Source: Streptomyces stelliscabiei (GTDB lineage: Bacteria; Actinomycetota; Actinomycetes; Streptomycetales; Streptomycetaceae). From it: 64,000 nucleotides of DNA. Positions within the stretch are counted from its first letter, which is position 1, and each line of letters begins with the position of its first letter. Below the pieces are notes generated by a model. The model did no database searches. It saw only the letters and a list, made by a program, of their open reading frames with translations, and had not been told where the DNA came from. Positions 7,635 to 15,829 of this stretch are shown here, one piece after another. Location of the stretch: positions 2,542,001 through 2,606,000 of the forward strand of contig NZ_JADBGF010000001.1 in the NCBI RefSeq assembly GCF_014873495.1, given 5' to 3'. Both the position numbers and the translations under genes were made by a program.

Positions 7635-8747
7635 TCAGTTCATGGTCGCGCCGATCGTGGTGCTGCCCGTGGTCAGGAAGGTGGTCGCGGGCAGGGTGCC
7701 GCTGGACGAGCGGGCGTTGAACGTCGTCGAGGCGCTGGTCGAGCGGAAGGCCGGGGTCGAGACGCCCGAGTCCCAGTTGTTGCCGGACGACACGACCGAC
7801 GAGCCCTTGTTGACCGAGCCGCCGCTGTTGCCCACCGCCAGGTTCTTGCCGAGGCGGGCCGCGCCGGTGGCGAAGTAGTAGCCCCACTTGGCGTTGGCGT
7901 AGGCGGTGGTGCGGTTGATGACGATGGCGCCCTTGTTGCTGTTCTCGGTGAAGCCGTTGCCCGCGTTGTCCCAGGCGGCCGAGTTGTTGATGACATGGGC
8001 GACGGTCTCGCCGTCGCCGCCCAGCTTGTAGCCGTTGCCGTCGCCGGCGAACGCGGAGTCGCCCCAGCGGTTCCTGCCGTTGCCCATCGCCCAGGTGTGC
8101 TCGACGGTGACGGGCGAGGAGAAGGACCAGAAGTCCAGGCCGTCGTCCGCGTTGTTGTAGAGGCGGGCACCGGTGATGAGGTTGCCGGAGCCGGAGCCGA
8201 ACTTGACCGCGATGCCGTCGGCGTTCTCCCCGTGGTTGGCCGCGTCGTAGTGGCCGTAGGAGTCGATGTTGCGGACGGTGTTGTCGGTGGTGCCGTCCCC
8301 GGTGAGCGTGAAGCCGGAGTCGCCGCCGTTGATGGTCTTGATGTTGTCCCAGACCGTGGAGGCGCAGGACTGGCAGACGACCGCGCTGTCCGGGGAGTTC
8401 TGGAAGGTGATCCCGGAGACGGTCCAGTAGTCGGCGGTCAGCTTGAAGATCCAGCCGCCGGCGGGGAGGTTCGAGCCGTCGATCTTCACGGTCTCGGAGC
8501 CGTACGGCTGGAGGTATATCCGGCTGGAGGAGCTGCCGTTGGCCGTCGACTGGAGGGTCGCCGTCGGGTAGTACGTGCCGCCGCGCACCTGGATGGTGGT
8601 GCCGGCGGTGGCGTTCTTGATGGCGTTGGAGAGGTCGGTGGTGTTGCCGACGACGACCGTGGCGGCGTGCGCCTGGGTGGGGAGCACGGCCAGGCCGGCG
8701 CCGAGGGCGAGGGCGGTGCCCAGGGCGAGAGTGGTACGACGAGACAT
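7635..8747 (-). CDS. PL9-family secreted pectate lyase
   Basis: 370 residues. The signal peptide (MSRRTTLALG to TQAHA, about 28 residues) is followed by a parallel beta-helix. All Pel9A active-site positions match by spacing: calcium ligands Asp177, Asp201, Asp202 and Asp205 (NADGIAVK, NADDGLD) and catalytic Lys241 (NGYKLGG). It cleaves polygalacturonate outside the cell by beta-elimination. ATG 8747 is chosen because AAAGGAACC lies upstream and the signal peptide starts there; an in-frame upstream ATG at 8786 overlaps the preceding gene. A close tandem paralogue follows. Assignment is strong. Confidence 0.93.
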   Translation of the reverse strand: MSRRTTLALGTALALGAGLAVLPTQAHAATVVVGNTTDLSNAIKNATAGTTIQVRGGTYYPTATLQSTANGSSSSRIYLQPYGSETVKIDGSNLPAGGWIFKLTADYWTVSGITFQNSPDSAVVCQSCASTVWDNIKTINGGDSGFTLTGDGTTDNTVRNIDSYGHYDAANHGENADGIAVKFGSGSGNLITGARLYNNADDGLDFWSFSSPVTVEHTWAMGNGRNRWGDSAFAGDGNGYKLGGDGETVAHVINNSAAWDNAGNGFTENSNKGAIVINRTTAYANAKWGYYFATGAARLGKNLAVGNSGGSVNKGSSVVSSGNNWDSGVSTPAFRSTSASTTFNARSSSGTLPATTFLTTGSTTIGATMN

Positions 8748-8782
8748 GGAGAGCGGTTCCTTTCTCGTGCGGGTGGGGTCGT

Positions 8783-9979
8783 TCACAGGACGGAGTCGAG
8801 CCAGTCGAAGACCTCGTCCTGCTGGGGCGCGGTGAAGACATGACCGAGGTCCGGCCAGGTGCGCAGCCGCAGCCGCTCCTCGGCGTGGCGGGACCGCCAG
8901 ACGGCGCGCAGCTTGTCGTGGGCCACGTGGACGCCGTCGGCGGGGAACAGCGGATCGAGGCCGCCGTTCAGGAAGAACATCGGCTTGGGGGCGCCGATGC
9001 TCGCCACGTCGGGGAAGTCGAGGTGCCGGGCGAGCCCGGGGTGGAGCATGTAATAGGCGGACTGGCCGCGCAGGATGTTGTTGCCGGGGACCATGACCTC
9101 CTTGAGTCCGGTCATGCAGCAGACGCTCACGGTGGCCGCGATGTCGTCGCTGAGCGCGGCCGTCTGCCAGGCCCGGAACGCGCCCATCGAGAAGCCGAGG
9201 GCCGCCACCCGGCGCCGGTCCACCCGGTCGAGACCGGCCAGGAAGCCCGCCGCGCGCACGTCCTCCCTGGCCATGAGCCCGGCGAGGGACGAACCCAGGT
9301 TGTACAGGTTGGCGGCCAGGGCCTGCTGGTCCTCGTAGGCGACCGGGCCCCGGTCGCCCCAGCCGAGCGCGTCGACGGCGAGGACGACGTAGCCGCGCCG
9401 GGCCAGTTCGTCGCCGACGAACCGGCCGCCGAAGTACCGGTCGGCCCAGGCCTGCGCCGAGGGCAGCCGGCTCTCGTCGGACCAGGGCCGGACCAGTTTC
9501 TCCTTGCCGATGTCGAACCTGGCGCCGTGGTCGTGCAGGAGGAGGACGGCCGGGAAGGGCCCGGTCCCGTGCGGGGTGAGCAGAGCACCCCGGACACGGC
9601 CGTACCGGGTCAGGGAGAGGGTGACCGTCTCCCGCGTGAACCCGTCGCCCTCGCCGCTGCGCTCGCCGAACTCGGGTGCGTACGGCGTGTCGTCCCGGGC
9701 GACGAACAGGTGCTCCTCGACCTTCGCTCGCGCCACCCGCCGCCAGGTGCGGAAGTCCCGGACGGGTGAGGTGCCCCAGGCCAGCGGGAAGCGGAGTTCG
9801 TCCTTGAGGAGGGGGTAGAAGTCGGGGAGGGTGCCCGGCGGGGCGGCCGGGGCGGGGACGGAGCCTCCGGCGGCCGCCGCCGTTCCCGCCCCCGCCAGGA
9901 GCGCCGCCGCCCCCGCGCCCACGACGAAGGAGCGGCGCCCCACGGGGTCACGGCCTCCGGTCGGATCACCGGTGGCCAT
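8783..9979 (-). CDS. Tat-secreted alpha/beta hydrolase (Abhydrolase_7-like esterase)
   Basis: 398 residues. A twin-arginine signal (GRRSFVVGAGAAALLAGAG) is followed by an alpha/beta hydrolase with nucleophile Ser264 in GFSMG, the strand motif LLLHDHGARF, a late Asp (NGGLDPLFPAD) and His (WPDLGHVF). It belongs with dienelactone-hydrolase/acetyl-esterase-like proteins found in polysaccharide loci, and probably removes an acetyl or methyl ester from pectic oligosaccharides. Its ATG overlaps the end of the methylesterase gene upstream by 14 nt, with GGAGGC before it, so it is translationally coupled. The exact ester is unknown. Confidence 0.8.
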   Translation of the reverse strand: MATGDPTGGRDPVGRRSFVVGAGAAALLAGAGTAAAAGGSVPAPAAPPGTLPDFYPLLKDELRFPLAWGTSPVRDFRTWRRVARAKVEEHLFVARDDTPYAPEFGERSGEGDGFTRETVTLSLTRYGRVRGALLTPHGTGPFPAVLLLHDHGARFDIGKEKLVRPWSDESRLPSAQAWADRYFGGRFVGDELARRGYVVLAVDALGWGDRGPVAYEDQQALAANLYNLGSSLAGLMAREDVRAAGFLAGLDRVDRRRVAALGFSMGAFRAWQTAALSDDIAATVSVCCMTGLKEVMVPGNNILRGQSAYYMLHPGLARHLDFPDVASIGAPKPMFFLNGGLDPLFPADGVHVAHDKLRAVWRSRHAEERLRLRTWPDLGHVFTAPQQDEVFDWLDSVL

Positions 9980-11000
9980 AGGGCCTCCAGTCCCCCAGGT
10001 ACGTCCGGCGCGTGTGCGTCGCGGCTTCGGCCTCCGTCAGCTGCGGCCGGTTCTCCGGCACCGCGACCACCGCGCCCGGACCGGAGTTGGCGTACTCCCC
10101 GAAGCGCATGGTCTGCCAGGGGTAGGCCTCCCGCATGTTGGTGTACGGGGCGACCGCGTCGATCCCGGGCCCGATCCAGGTGTCCCGCACGACCAGCGAG
10201 GGCCAGGCGGTCGTCTCGTACGAGGGCACCCAGGGCCGGGCGATCTTGTACGCGGCGTCCTCGGCGCCGGAGGTGATCCGGCCGCGCAGGACGAGGAAGC
10301 CGTAGGGGTTGGCGCGGGCGGTGGCCGGGGCGAAGACCATGCCCTTGGGGGTGAAGGACACGTCGCGCCGGAGCGTGCGGAAGTGGCAGGCGTCGAAGAC
10401 GGCCCTGGCCCGCCCGAACACGAAGTCGACGTCACCCTCGATGTGGCAGTGCCGGTAGTACTGCCGGTCGAAGGCGTCGAGCGCGGTGGTGTCCGCGAAG
10501 AGGGTGTCCTGGTGGCCGAGGAACCGGACGTTCTCGAAGTGCGAGCGGTCCCCCGTGACGTACGCGGCGACCGCCTGGGTCCCCGTGTAGTCCGGATGGT
10601 CCGCGCGCAGCCAGTCGTTGGCGAGGGTCAGGTCGCGTACGGTCAGCCCGGCCGCCGCCGAGGTGAAGGTGGCGGAGCCCGCGGTGCCGTAGGTGCCGCC
10701 CTCGGGCCTCGGGGTGCCGTTGGCCCGGTCGAAGACGACGACGGCGGCGCGGGGGTCGCGGGACGCGCCGCGCAGAATCAACTCCCCTTTCTCTGCTGGG
10801 ATGTTGACGACCTCGCGGTACGTCCCCGGGTGGACGACGATGGTCCACCCGGGGCCGGTGACGGCGTCGACGGCGGCCTGGACGGACCCGCCGGGCCGCA
10901 CGTGCAGGACCCGGCGGGCGTGACCATGGGTGAGGGAGGGGGTGGTGCCGACGGCCGCCAGGCCACCGGCGAGCCCGGTGAGCAGGGTGCGCCGGCGCAT
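9966..11000 (-). CDS. CE8 pectin methylesterase 1
   Basis: 344 residues. A Tat-like start (MRRRTLLTGLAGG) and signal precede a right-handed beta-helix with the CE8 motifs in order: GTYREVV, GTQAVA (oxyanion Gln), HQDTLFAD (first catalytic Asp), GDVDFVFG (nucleophile Asp) and ARPWVP (substrate Arg). It removes methyl groups from homogalacturonan, exposing it to the pectate lyases encoded next to it. It starts one base after the stop of the second methylesterase, with GAGAGG upstream. The ARPW form in place of LGRPW is shared with its neighbour. Confidence 0.92.
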   Translation of the reverse strand: MRRRTLLTGLAGGLAAVGTTPSLTHGHARRVLHVRPGGSVQAAVDAVTGPGWTIVVHPGTYREVVNIPAEKGELILRGASRDPRAAVVVFDRANGTPRPEGGTYGTAGSATFTSAAAGLTVRDLTLANDWLRADHPDYTGTQAVAAYVTGDRSHFENVRFLGHQDTLFADTTALDAFDRQYYRHCHIEGDVDFVFGRARAVFDACHFRTLRRDVSFTPKGMVFAPATARANPYGFLVLRGRITSGAEDAAYKIARPWVPSYETTAWPSLVVRDTWIGPGIDAVAPYTNMREAYPWQTMRFGEYANSGPGAVVAVPENRPQLTEAEAATHTRRTYLGDWRPYGHR

Positions 11001-11001
11001 G

Positions 11002-12120
11002 TCAGCACCTCTCCCACGGGGTCCAGTCGCCGAGATACGCCTCCCGGGTCGCCGACGCGGCTTCCGCGCGCGTGAGCTGGGGCCGGTTCTCGGGGACGGA
11101 GACGACGGCGCCCGGCCCGGTGTTCCGGTACTCGGCGAACCGCTGGTCCTGCCAGGGGAAGCCGGCCGACATGTTCGTGTACGGGGCGACCGCGTCGATC
11201 CCCCGCCCGAGGTGACTCTCGCGCACGGTGAGCATGGGCCGGGCGGTGGTGTCCGAGCTGGGCACCCAGGGGCGGGCCAGCTTGTAGGAGGCGTCCGGGG
11301 CCTCACTGGTGATCCGGCCGCCGGTGACGAGGTAGCCGCGCGGGTTGGCGCCCGCGGTGGAGGGCGCGAACACGAACCCGTACGGGGAGGACTCCAGATC
11401 GGTCCTGGTCAGCGTGTGGAAGCGGCAGCGCTCGAACACGGCCGTGGCCCGCCCGAAGACGAAGTCCACGTCCCCTTCGGCATAGCAGTCGCGGAAGTAC
11501 TGCCGGGCGAAGGTGCCGAGGGCCATCGAGTCGGCGTACAGCGTGTCCTGATGCCCGAGGAACCGGCACCGCAGGAACGCCGCCCGGTCGCCCTGCACCT
11601 TGATCGCGACGGCCTGTGTGCCGCTGATCTCCGGGTGGTCGGCACGCAGCCAGTCGTTGGCGAAGGTGATGTCCCGCGCGGTGAACCCGTCGGCCTGCAC
11701 CAGGGTCGTGGCGGACCCGGTGGTGCCGTAGGTGCCGCCGCCCGGTTTCGGCGTACCGGCCGCGTTGTCGTACACGATCACCGCGTCCCGGGCGTTCCCG
11801 GAGGCCCCGATCCAGGTCATCCGGGTACGGGCGACGCTGACGGCGACGGTCTCGCGGTACACGCCCGGCGCGACGACCAGCGTGTATCCGCTCCCGCTCG
11901 CGGCGGTCACCGCGGCCTGGACGGTGGTGAAGTCACCGGCTCCTGCGGCGTCCACGTACAGCGTCTGCGCGTCGAGCCGTGCGGCGGGCGATCCGTGCCG
12001 GCCGAAGACGCGGCGGCCGTGGGCGGCTCGGGCGGGGGATGTGAGGGTGAGGGCGAGGGTGGTGCCGAGGGCGGCGGTCAGGAGGGACCGTCTGCCGACC
12101 CTGCGGCCGGAGCCCCCCAT
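11002..12120 (-). CDS. CE8 pectin methylesterase 2
   Basis: 372 residues with a Tat signal (GRRSLLTAALG) and a short basic linker, then a beta-helix with GVYRETV, GTQAVAI, HQDTLYAD, GDVDFVFG and LARPWVP: all CE8 catalytic residues are present. It is clearly paralogous to the next gene (shared ending DWTPW/DWRPY), so a tandem duplication is likely. Its ATG shares one base with the upstream pectate-lyase stop (TGATG), a translation-coupling arrangement. It demethylates pectin outside the cell. What separates the two esterases, such as pattern of attack or pH, cannot be read here. Confidence 0.92.
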   Translation of the reverse strand: MGGSGRRVGRRSLLTAALGTTLALTLTSPARAAHGRRVFGRHGSPAARLDAQTLYVDAAGAGDFTTVQAAVTAASGSGYTLVVAPGVYRETVAVSVARTRMTWIGASGNARDAVIVYDNAAGTPKPGGGTYGTTGSATTLVQADGFTARDITFANDWLRADHPEISGTQAVAIKVQGDRAAFLRCRFLGHQDTLYADSMALGTFARQYFRDCYAEGDVDFVFGRATAVFERCRFHTLTRTDLESSPYGFVFAPSTAGANPRGYLVTGGRITSEAPDASYKLARPWVPSSDTTARPMLTVRESHLGRGIDAVAPYTNMSAGFPWQDQRFAEYRNTGPGAVVSVPENRPQLTRAEAASATREAYLGDWTPWERC

Positions 12121-13427
12121 CAGCACACCTTCCCGGCACCCGCGCCGTTCCCGACGATGCCCGGCACGGCACGCGGGGAGTCGACCTTGGTGCGCAGGGT
12201 GGGGGTCCACCCGGCGCCGGACTGCAGGATCTCCGTGGGGATCTCGGCGTTGTGCACGGCGATCAGGTCCGTCAGCTTGCCGTTGACGTAGTTGTTCTGG
12301 GCCGTGAGCGGGGACTCGTTCCACTTCTTCAGGGCCTTGCCGACGCTCGCGCCCGCCGGCAGCGTGATCGCGTTGTCGCTGGCGTGGAGCTGCGAGCGGA
12401 TGCCGACGCCGAAGATGTAGTAGTCGGACTTCTGCGCCTCGCCGACGACGTAGTGGTTGTTGTAGACGTCGACCTGGCCGAACCGCACGCGCGGGGAGCG
12501 CTGGAGGATCCCGTCGAAGCGGTTGTGGTGCATGGTGACCTTGAGCTTGCCGGAGTCGGTGGTGGCGGTGCTGTCGCTGTTGCCGATCAGCATGTTCTTG
12601 TCGTGGTCCTGGAAGCGGTTCCAGGACACGGTCACGTGGTTGGCGCCGCGCACGATGTCCGTCAGCCCGTCGTGCTGCTGGAAGACCTTGCCGAAGTAGA
12701 CCGGCCGCTCGCTGTCGGGGTAGCGCCCGTCGGTGAACGTGTTGTGGTCGAGCCACACGTGGTCGGTGCCGTAGACCACCACGGCGTCGTACTCGGAGTT
12801 CCAGTTGCCGGTGTTGTTGTCGTCGGTGGGGTCCCACTTGGGGAAGCAGTCGAGCGGCGCCTCGATGGTGAGGTTGCGCATGATGACGTTGGAGACGCCC
12901 TTGATCTGGATGCTGCCGCCGAGGATGCCGGAGTGCTTGCCGACGCCGACGATGGTGGTGTTGCTCGGGATGTTGGCCTTGATCTCCGAGTCCTGCCGGG
13001 CGGCGGAGGCGACCCGCGCGTCCTCCTGCGGGCCCTTGGCGACCTCGTCGTTGCCGTACACGGCCGGGTCGTAGTCCTTGAGGTACTGCTGGAGGTCGTA
13101 GCCGCCGGCGACGAAGGCCTCGCACCCCTCGGAGACGGCGTCGATCATGCCCTTGACCTTGATGATCTTCGGCGCGTCACCGCCGTCCCGCAGCGCGGCC
13201 TTGAACTCGGCCCAGGTGGTGACGGTGTAGACATGGCCGGCGTCGGCCGTCGAGCCTCCGGTGGTGCCGCCTTCGGCCGAGCCCCAGCCGTCACCCGCGC
13301 CGAGCACCTGCCGGCCGAGGTCACGCCCCTGGGCCTGGGCGACACCGGTGCCCGTGACGCCGAGGACGAGGGCGGTGCAGCCGATGACGGAAGTCATGAC
13401 GTGGGCATGCCAGATACGAGGACGCAT
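12120..13427 (-). CDS. PL1-family secreted pectate lyase
   Basis: 435 residues: signal peptide to about residue 32 (VAQAQG), then a PL1 beta-helix. Diagnostic motifs are GWGSAEGGTTGG near the N terminus, DHVWLDHNTFTDG, DGLTDI, VTVSWNRF and the catalytic stretch QRSPRVRFGQVDVYNN, in which the first Arg is the catalytic base of PL1 enzymes. It cleaves demethylated homogalacturonan with calcium. GAAAGGAACC lies upstream, the same leader as both PL9 genes. It heads a tightly coupled run with two methylesterases and a hydrolase, which fits demethylation followed by cleavage. Confidence 0.94.
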   Translation of the reverse strand: MRPRIWHAHVMTSVIGCTALVLGVTGTGVAQAQGRDLGRQVLGAGDGWGSAEGGTTGGSTADAGHVYTVTTWAEFKAALRDGGDAPKIIKVKGMIDAVSEGCEAFVAGGYDLQQYLKDYDPAVYGNDEVAKGPQEDARVASAARQDSEIKANIPSNTTIVGVGKHSGILGGSIQIKGVSNVIMRNLTIEAPLDCFPKWDPTDDNNTGNWNSEYDAVVVYGTDHVWLDHNTFTDGRYPDSERPVYFGKVFQQHDGLTDIVRGANHVTVSWNRFQDHDKNMLIGNSDSTATTDSGKLKVTMHHNRFDGILQRSPRVRFGQVDVYNNHYVVGEAQKSDYYIFGVGIRSQLHASDNAITLPAGASVGKALKKWNESPLTAQNNYVNGKLTDLIAVHNAEIPTEILQSGAGWTPTLRTKVDSPRAVPGIVGNGAGAGKVC

Positions 13428-13493
13428 GGATGTGGTTCCTTTCGAAGCAAAGGGGGGTCTTCGGGGGCGCGCGAAAGCCGCGCGCGCGGGGAG

Positions 13494-14300
13494 CTACGCC
13501 TCGGGCCAGGTGATCCAGGAGTCGGGGATCTCCTCGGTCAGCCGACGCACGTCGAGCCGCGACAGGACCCGGCGCCGCAGCAGCTCGGAGGCGACCAGCC
13601 GCGCCACGGCGATGGCTCCCGGCGGGTTGAAGTGGGTGTTGTCCTGCTCGGTCGCGGTCCAGTTGAAGTACTTCTTGGTCTCCTCGACGCCGAGCCTCTG
13701 CCACAGCGCGAGGGACAGCGCCTGGATGTCGAGGAGCGGGACCCCCTCCTGCGCGGCGAGCGCGATGGCCGCCGCCGGATACTCGCCGTGGGTGGGCAGC
13801 GCGGTGCCCGCCGCGTCGAACTTCCTGCGTTCGACCGAGGTCGCGAGCACCGGCCGGGCCCTCCGGGCCCGCGCGCCGTCGATGTACTGGCGCAGATGGT
13901 CCTGGTAACTCGTCCACGGCTCGGTGTAGCGCGTGGGGTCCGCGATCTTGGAGTCGTTGTGCCCGAACTGGATGACGAGCAGGTCCCCGTGGCCGATGGC
14001 GTCGAGGATGACGTCCAGGCGCCCCTCGTCGATGAAACTCTTCGAACTACGGCCGTTCACCGCGTGGTTGGAGACCTTCAGTCCCGAGCGGAGGAAGAAC
14101 GGGAGCGCCATGCCCCAGCCCGTTTCGGGGGCGGCGTCGGCGTACTTCTGCGCGGCGGTGGAGTCGCCGGCGATGTAGAGGGTGCGTTCCCGACGGGCCC
14201 CGCGGGGCGCGGCCGCGGCGGACGCGGGCCCCGTGGCGGCGACGGCGAGCGGAACGGCGGCGAGCGCCGCGGTGGTGACCTGTCTACGGGTGAGTGACAC
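13494..14300 (-). CDS. CE12 rhamnogalacturonan acetylesterase (SGNH hydrolase)
   Basis: 268 residues. A secretion signal (TRRQVTTAALAAVPLAVA) precedes an SGNH fold with all four blocks: GDST (nucleophile Ser), the Gly-containing VNGRSSKSF region, GHND (Asn) and DNTHFN (Asp/His pair). This order is that of the rhamnogalacturonan acetylesterase/YesT family, which removes acetyl groups from pectin hairy regions outside the cell. The start is GTG 14300, with GGAAAGG 9 nt upstream. It sits between the sugar-binding protein and a PL1 lyase, consistent with debranching. Confidence 0.9.
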   Translation of the reverse strand: MSLTRRQVTTAALAAVPLAVAATGPASAAAAPRGARRERTLYIAGDSTAAQKYADAAPETGWGMALPFFLRSGLKVSNHAVNGRSSKSFIDEGRLDVILDAIGHGDLLVIQFGHNDSKIADPTRYTEPWTSYQDHLRQYIDGARARRARPVLATSVERRKFDAAGTALPTHGEYPAAAIALAAQEGVPLLDIQALSLALWQRLGVEETKKYFNWTATEQDNTHFNPPGAIAVARLVASELLRRRVLSRLDVRRLTEEIPDSWITWPEA

Positions 14301-14322
14301 GTGCGGGTGCCTTTCCAGTAGG

Positions 14323-14349
14323 CCCCGCGCCCCGATCTGGGGCGCGGGG
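14323..14349. terminator. GC-rich hairpin after the binding-protein gene
   Basis: Perfect 11-bp stem CCCCGCGCCCC / GGGGCGCGGGG with loop GATCT, between the sugar-binding-protein stop and the CE12 start. Its right arm is the beginning of a dispersed repeat. Confidence 0.65.
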
Positions 14350-14366
14350 AACTGCGCGACCGGCCG
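14339..14366 (+). repeat. Dispersed intergenic repeat, copy A
   Basis: Core GGGGCGCGGGGAACTGCGCG followed by ACCGGCC. Related copies lie at 24810-24843, 48109-48141, 48221-48255 and 48295-48328, all in the downstream region of a gene. The element is common between genes in Streptomyces. Confidence 0.7.
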
Positions 14367-14409
14367 AGTGCGAACCGGTGGCCGGGAGACCCGGCCCACC
14401 GGCGGAGGG

Positions 14410-15756
14410 TCAGCCCTTCTGTTCGTTCCATTCGGCCTGCGCCTTGTTCAGCTGGTCGGCCAGGGCGTCCAGGAACTCCTTCGCGCTGGTCTGGCCGTCC
14501 ATCACCTTCTGGAAGGCCGGCTCGTTGTCGGTCTTGGAGATCGTGTTCCAGTCGGGCAGGTAGTACGGCAGCTGCACGATGGTGGTGGATCCGTCGGTCA
14601 GCGCGGCGGCGGCGAGCTTGGTCGGCTCGGCCTCGGAGATCCAGCCGTCCTTGGCCGCGTCGTTGTTCGACGGCACCTGCCCCGCCGACTTGTTGAACTT
14701 GGAGTTCTCCTCGTGCGAGGTGGCGAACTCGATGAACTTCCAGGCGGCTTCCTTGTTCTTCGAGCTCTTGAACAGCCCGAGCCCGTCGACCGGGTTGGAG
14801 ACCTGGACCCGCTTGCCGTCGGAGCCGGTGGGCTGCGGGATGCCCCGGAACTTGTCGACGCCGAACGCCTTCACGTGGTCCTGGTAGGAGCCCAGGTTGT
14901 GGTTGAGCATGCCGATGGTGCCGGAGTCGAACTGGGCGACCATCTTGGTGAAGTCGTTGTTGAGGTCGGCGGCCGGCGTGACCTTCTTGTAGAGGCCGAC
15001 GTACTTCTCCAACGCCTTGACGTTCTTCGGGTCGTTGACGGTGCTCTTCTCACCGCTCGCGTCCCAGAACGAGGTGATCCCGGACTGCCCGTACATCGCG
15101 TCCAGGGCCTGCGCGATGGAGCCGGCGCCACCGCGGATGGTGTAGCCGAACTCGTTCTTGCCCTTGTTCGTGAGCTTCTCGGCGGCCGCGTAGAACGTGT
15201 CCCAGTCGGTCGGCGCGTCCAGGCCCGCCTTCTTGAACAGGTCGGTGCGGTAGTAGAGGACACCGTTGTTGGCGGAGGTCGGGATCGAGTAGAGGGCGTC
15301 GCCGCCGCCGGCGGACTTCAGCGACTCGACCATCGCCTCGTTGAGCTTGCCGTTCAGGGAGGACTTGGCGAGCCGGTCGTCGAGCGGCTCCAGGGTGTTC
15401 TGGGCCGCGAACCCGGCGGCCATGGCCGCGCCGACACCGCCGACGTCCGGGAGGCCGCCGCCCTGGATGGCGGTGTCGACCTTGGACTGGTACTCGGTGG
15501 AGGCGATCCCGACGTACTCGACCTCGATGTCCGGGTTGGCCTTCTCGAAGTCGGCGATGATCTCCTTCCAGATGTCGGTGCGGACACCGCCGTTGTTGTC
15601 CCAGAAGAGGACCTTGCCCTTGCCGCTGCCCTCGGAGCCCTTGTCGCCGCCCGCGCCGCTGCCGTCGTCACCGCAGGCGGTGGCGGTCAGCGCGAGGACG
15701 GATCCCAGGGCGACGGCCACGGCGGCGCGCCTGCTTCTGCGGTTGCTGATCTTCAT
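14410..15756 (-). CDS. ABC sugar-binding lipoprotein
   Basis: 448 residues. A lipobox (LTATACG, Cys near 28) and a Gly/Ser linker precede a family-1 extracellular solute-binding domain with VLFWDNNGG, YQSKVDTAIQGGGLPDV and GVLYYRTDLFKKAGL. It captures oligosaccharides at the membrane for the two permeases encoded at 22800-24643; between them lie six unrelated enzyme genes. The likely ligand is an oligogalacturonide or pectic side-chain oligosaccharide, inferred only from the locus. It starts 73 bp below the PL1-CE8 gene and may share its transcript. Confidence 0.9.
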   Translation of the reverse strand: MKISNRRSRRAAVAVALGSVLALTATACGDDGSGAGGDKGSEGSGKGKVLFWDNNGGVRTDIWKEIIADFEKANPDIEVEYVGIASTEYQSKVDTAIQGGGLPDVGGVGAAMAAGFAAQNTLEPLDDRLAKSSLNGKLNEAMVESLKSAGGGDALYSIPTSANNGVLYYRTDLFKKAGLDAPTDWDTFYAAAEKLTNKGKNEFGYTIRGGAGSIAQALDAMYGQSGITSFWDASGEKSTVNDPKNVKALEKYVGLYKKVTPAADLNNDFTKMVAQFDSGTIGMLNHNLGSYQDHVKAFGVDKFRGIPQPTGSDGKRVQVSNPVDGLGLFKSSKNKEAAWKFIEFATSHEENSKFNKSAGQVPSNNDAAKDGWISEAEPTKLAAAALTDGSTTIVQLPYYLPDWNTISKTDNEPAFQKVMDGQTSAKEFLDALADQLNKAQAEWNEQKG

Positions 15757-15829
15757 GGAACGGCTCTCTTCTGCTGGATACGAGGGTGATGAAGTTGTGG
15801 GGGGGTCTGTGCTGTCTCCGGGAGCGGAC

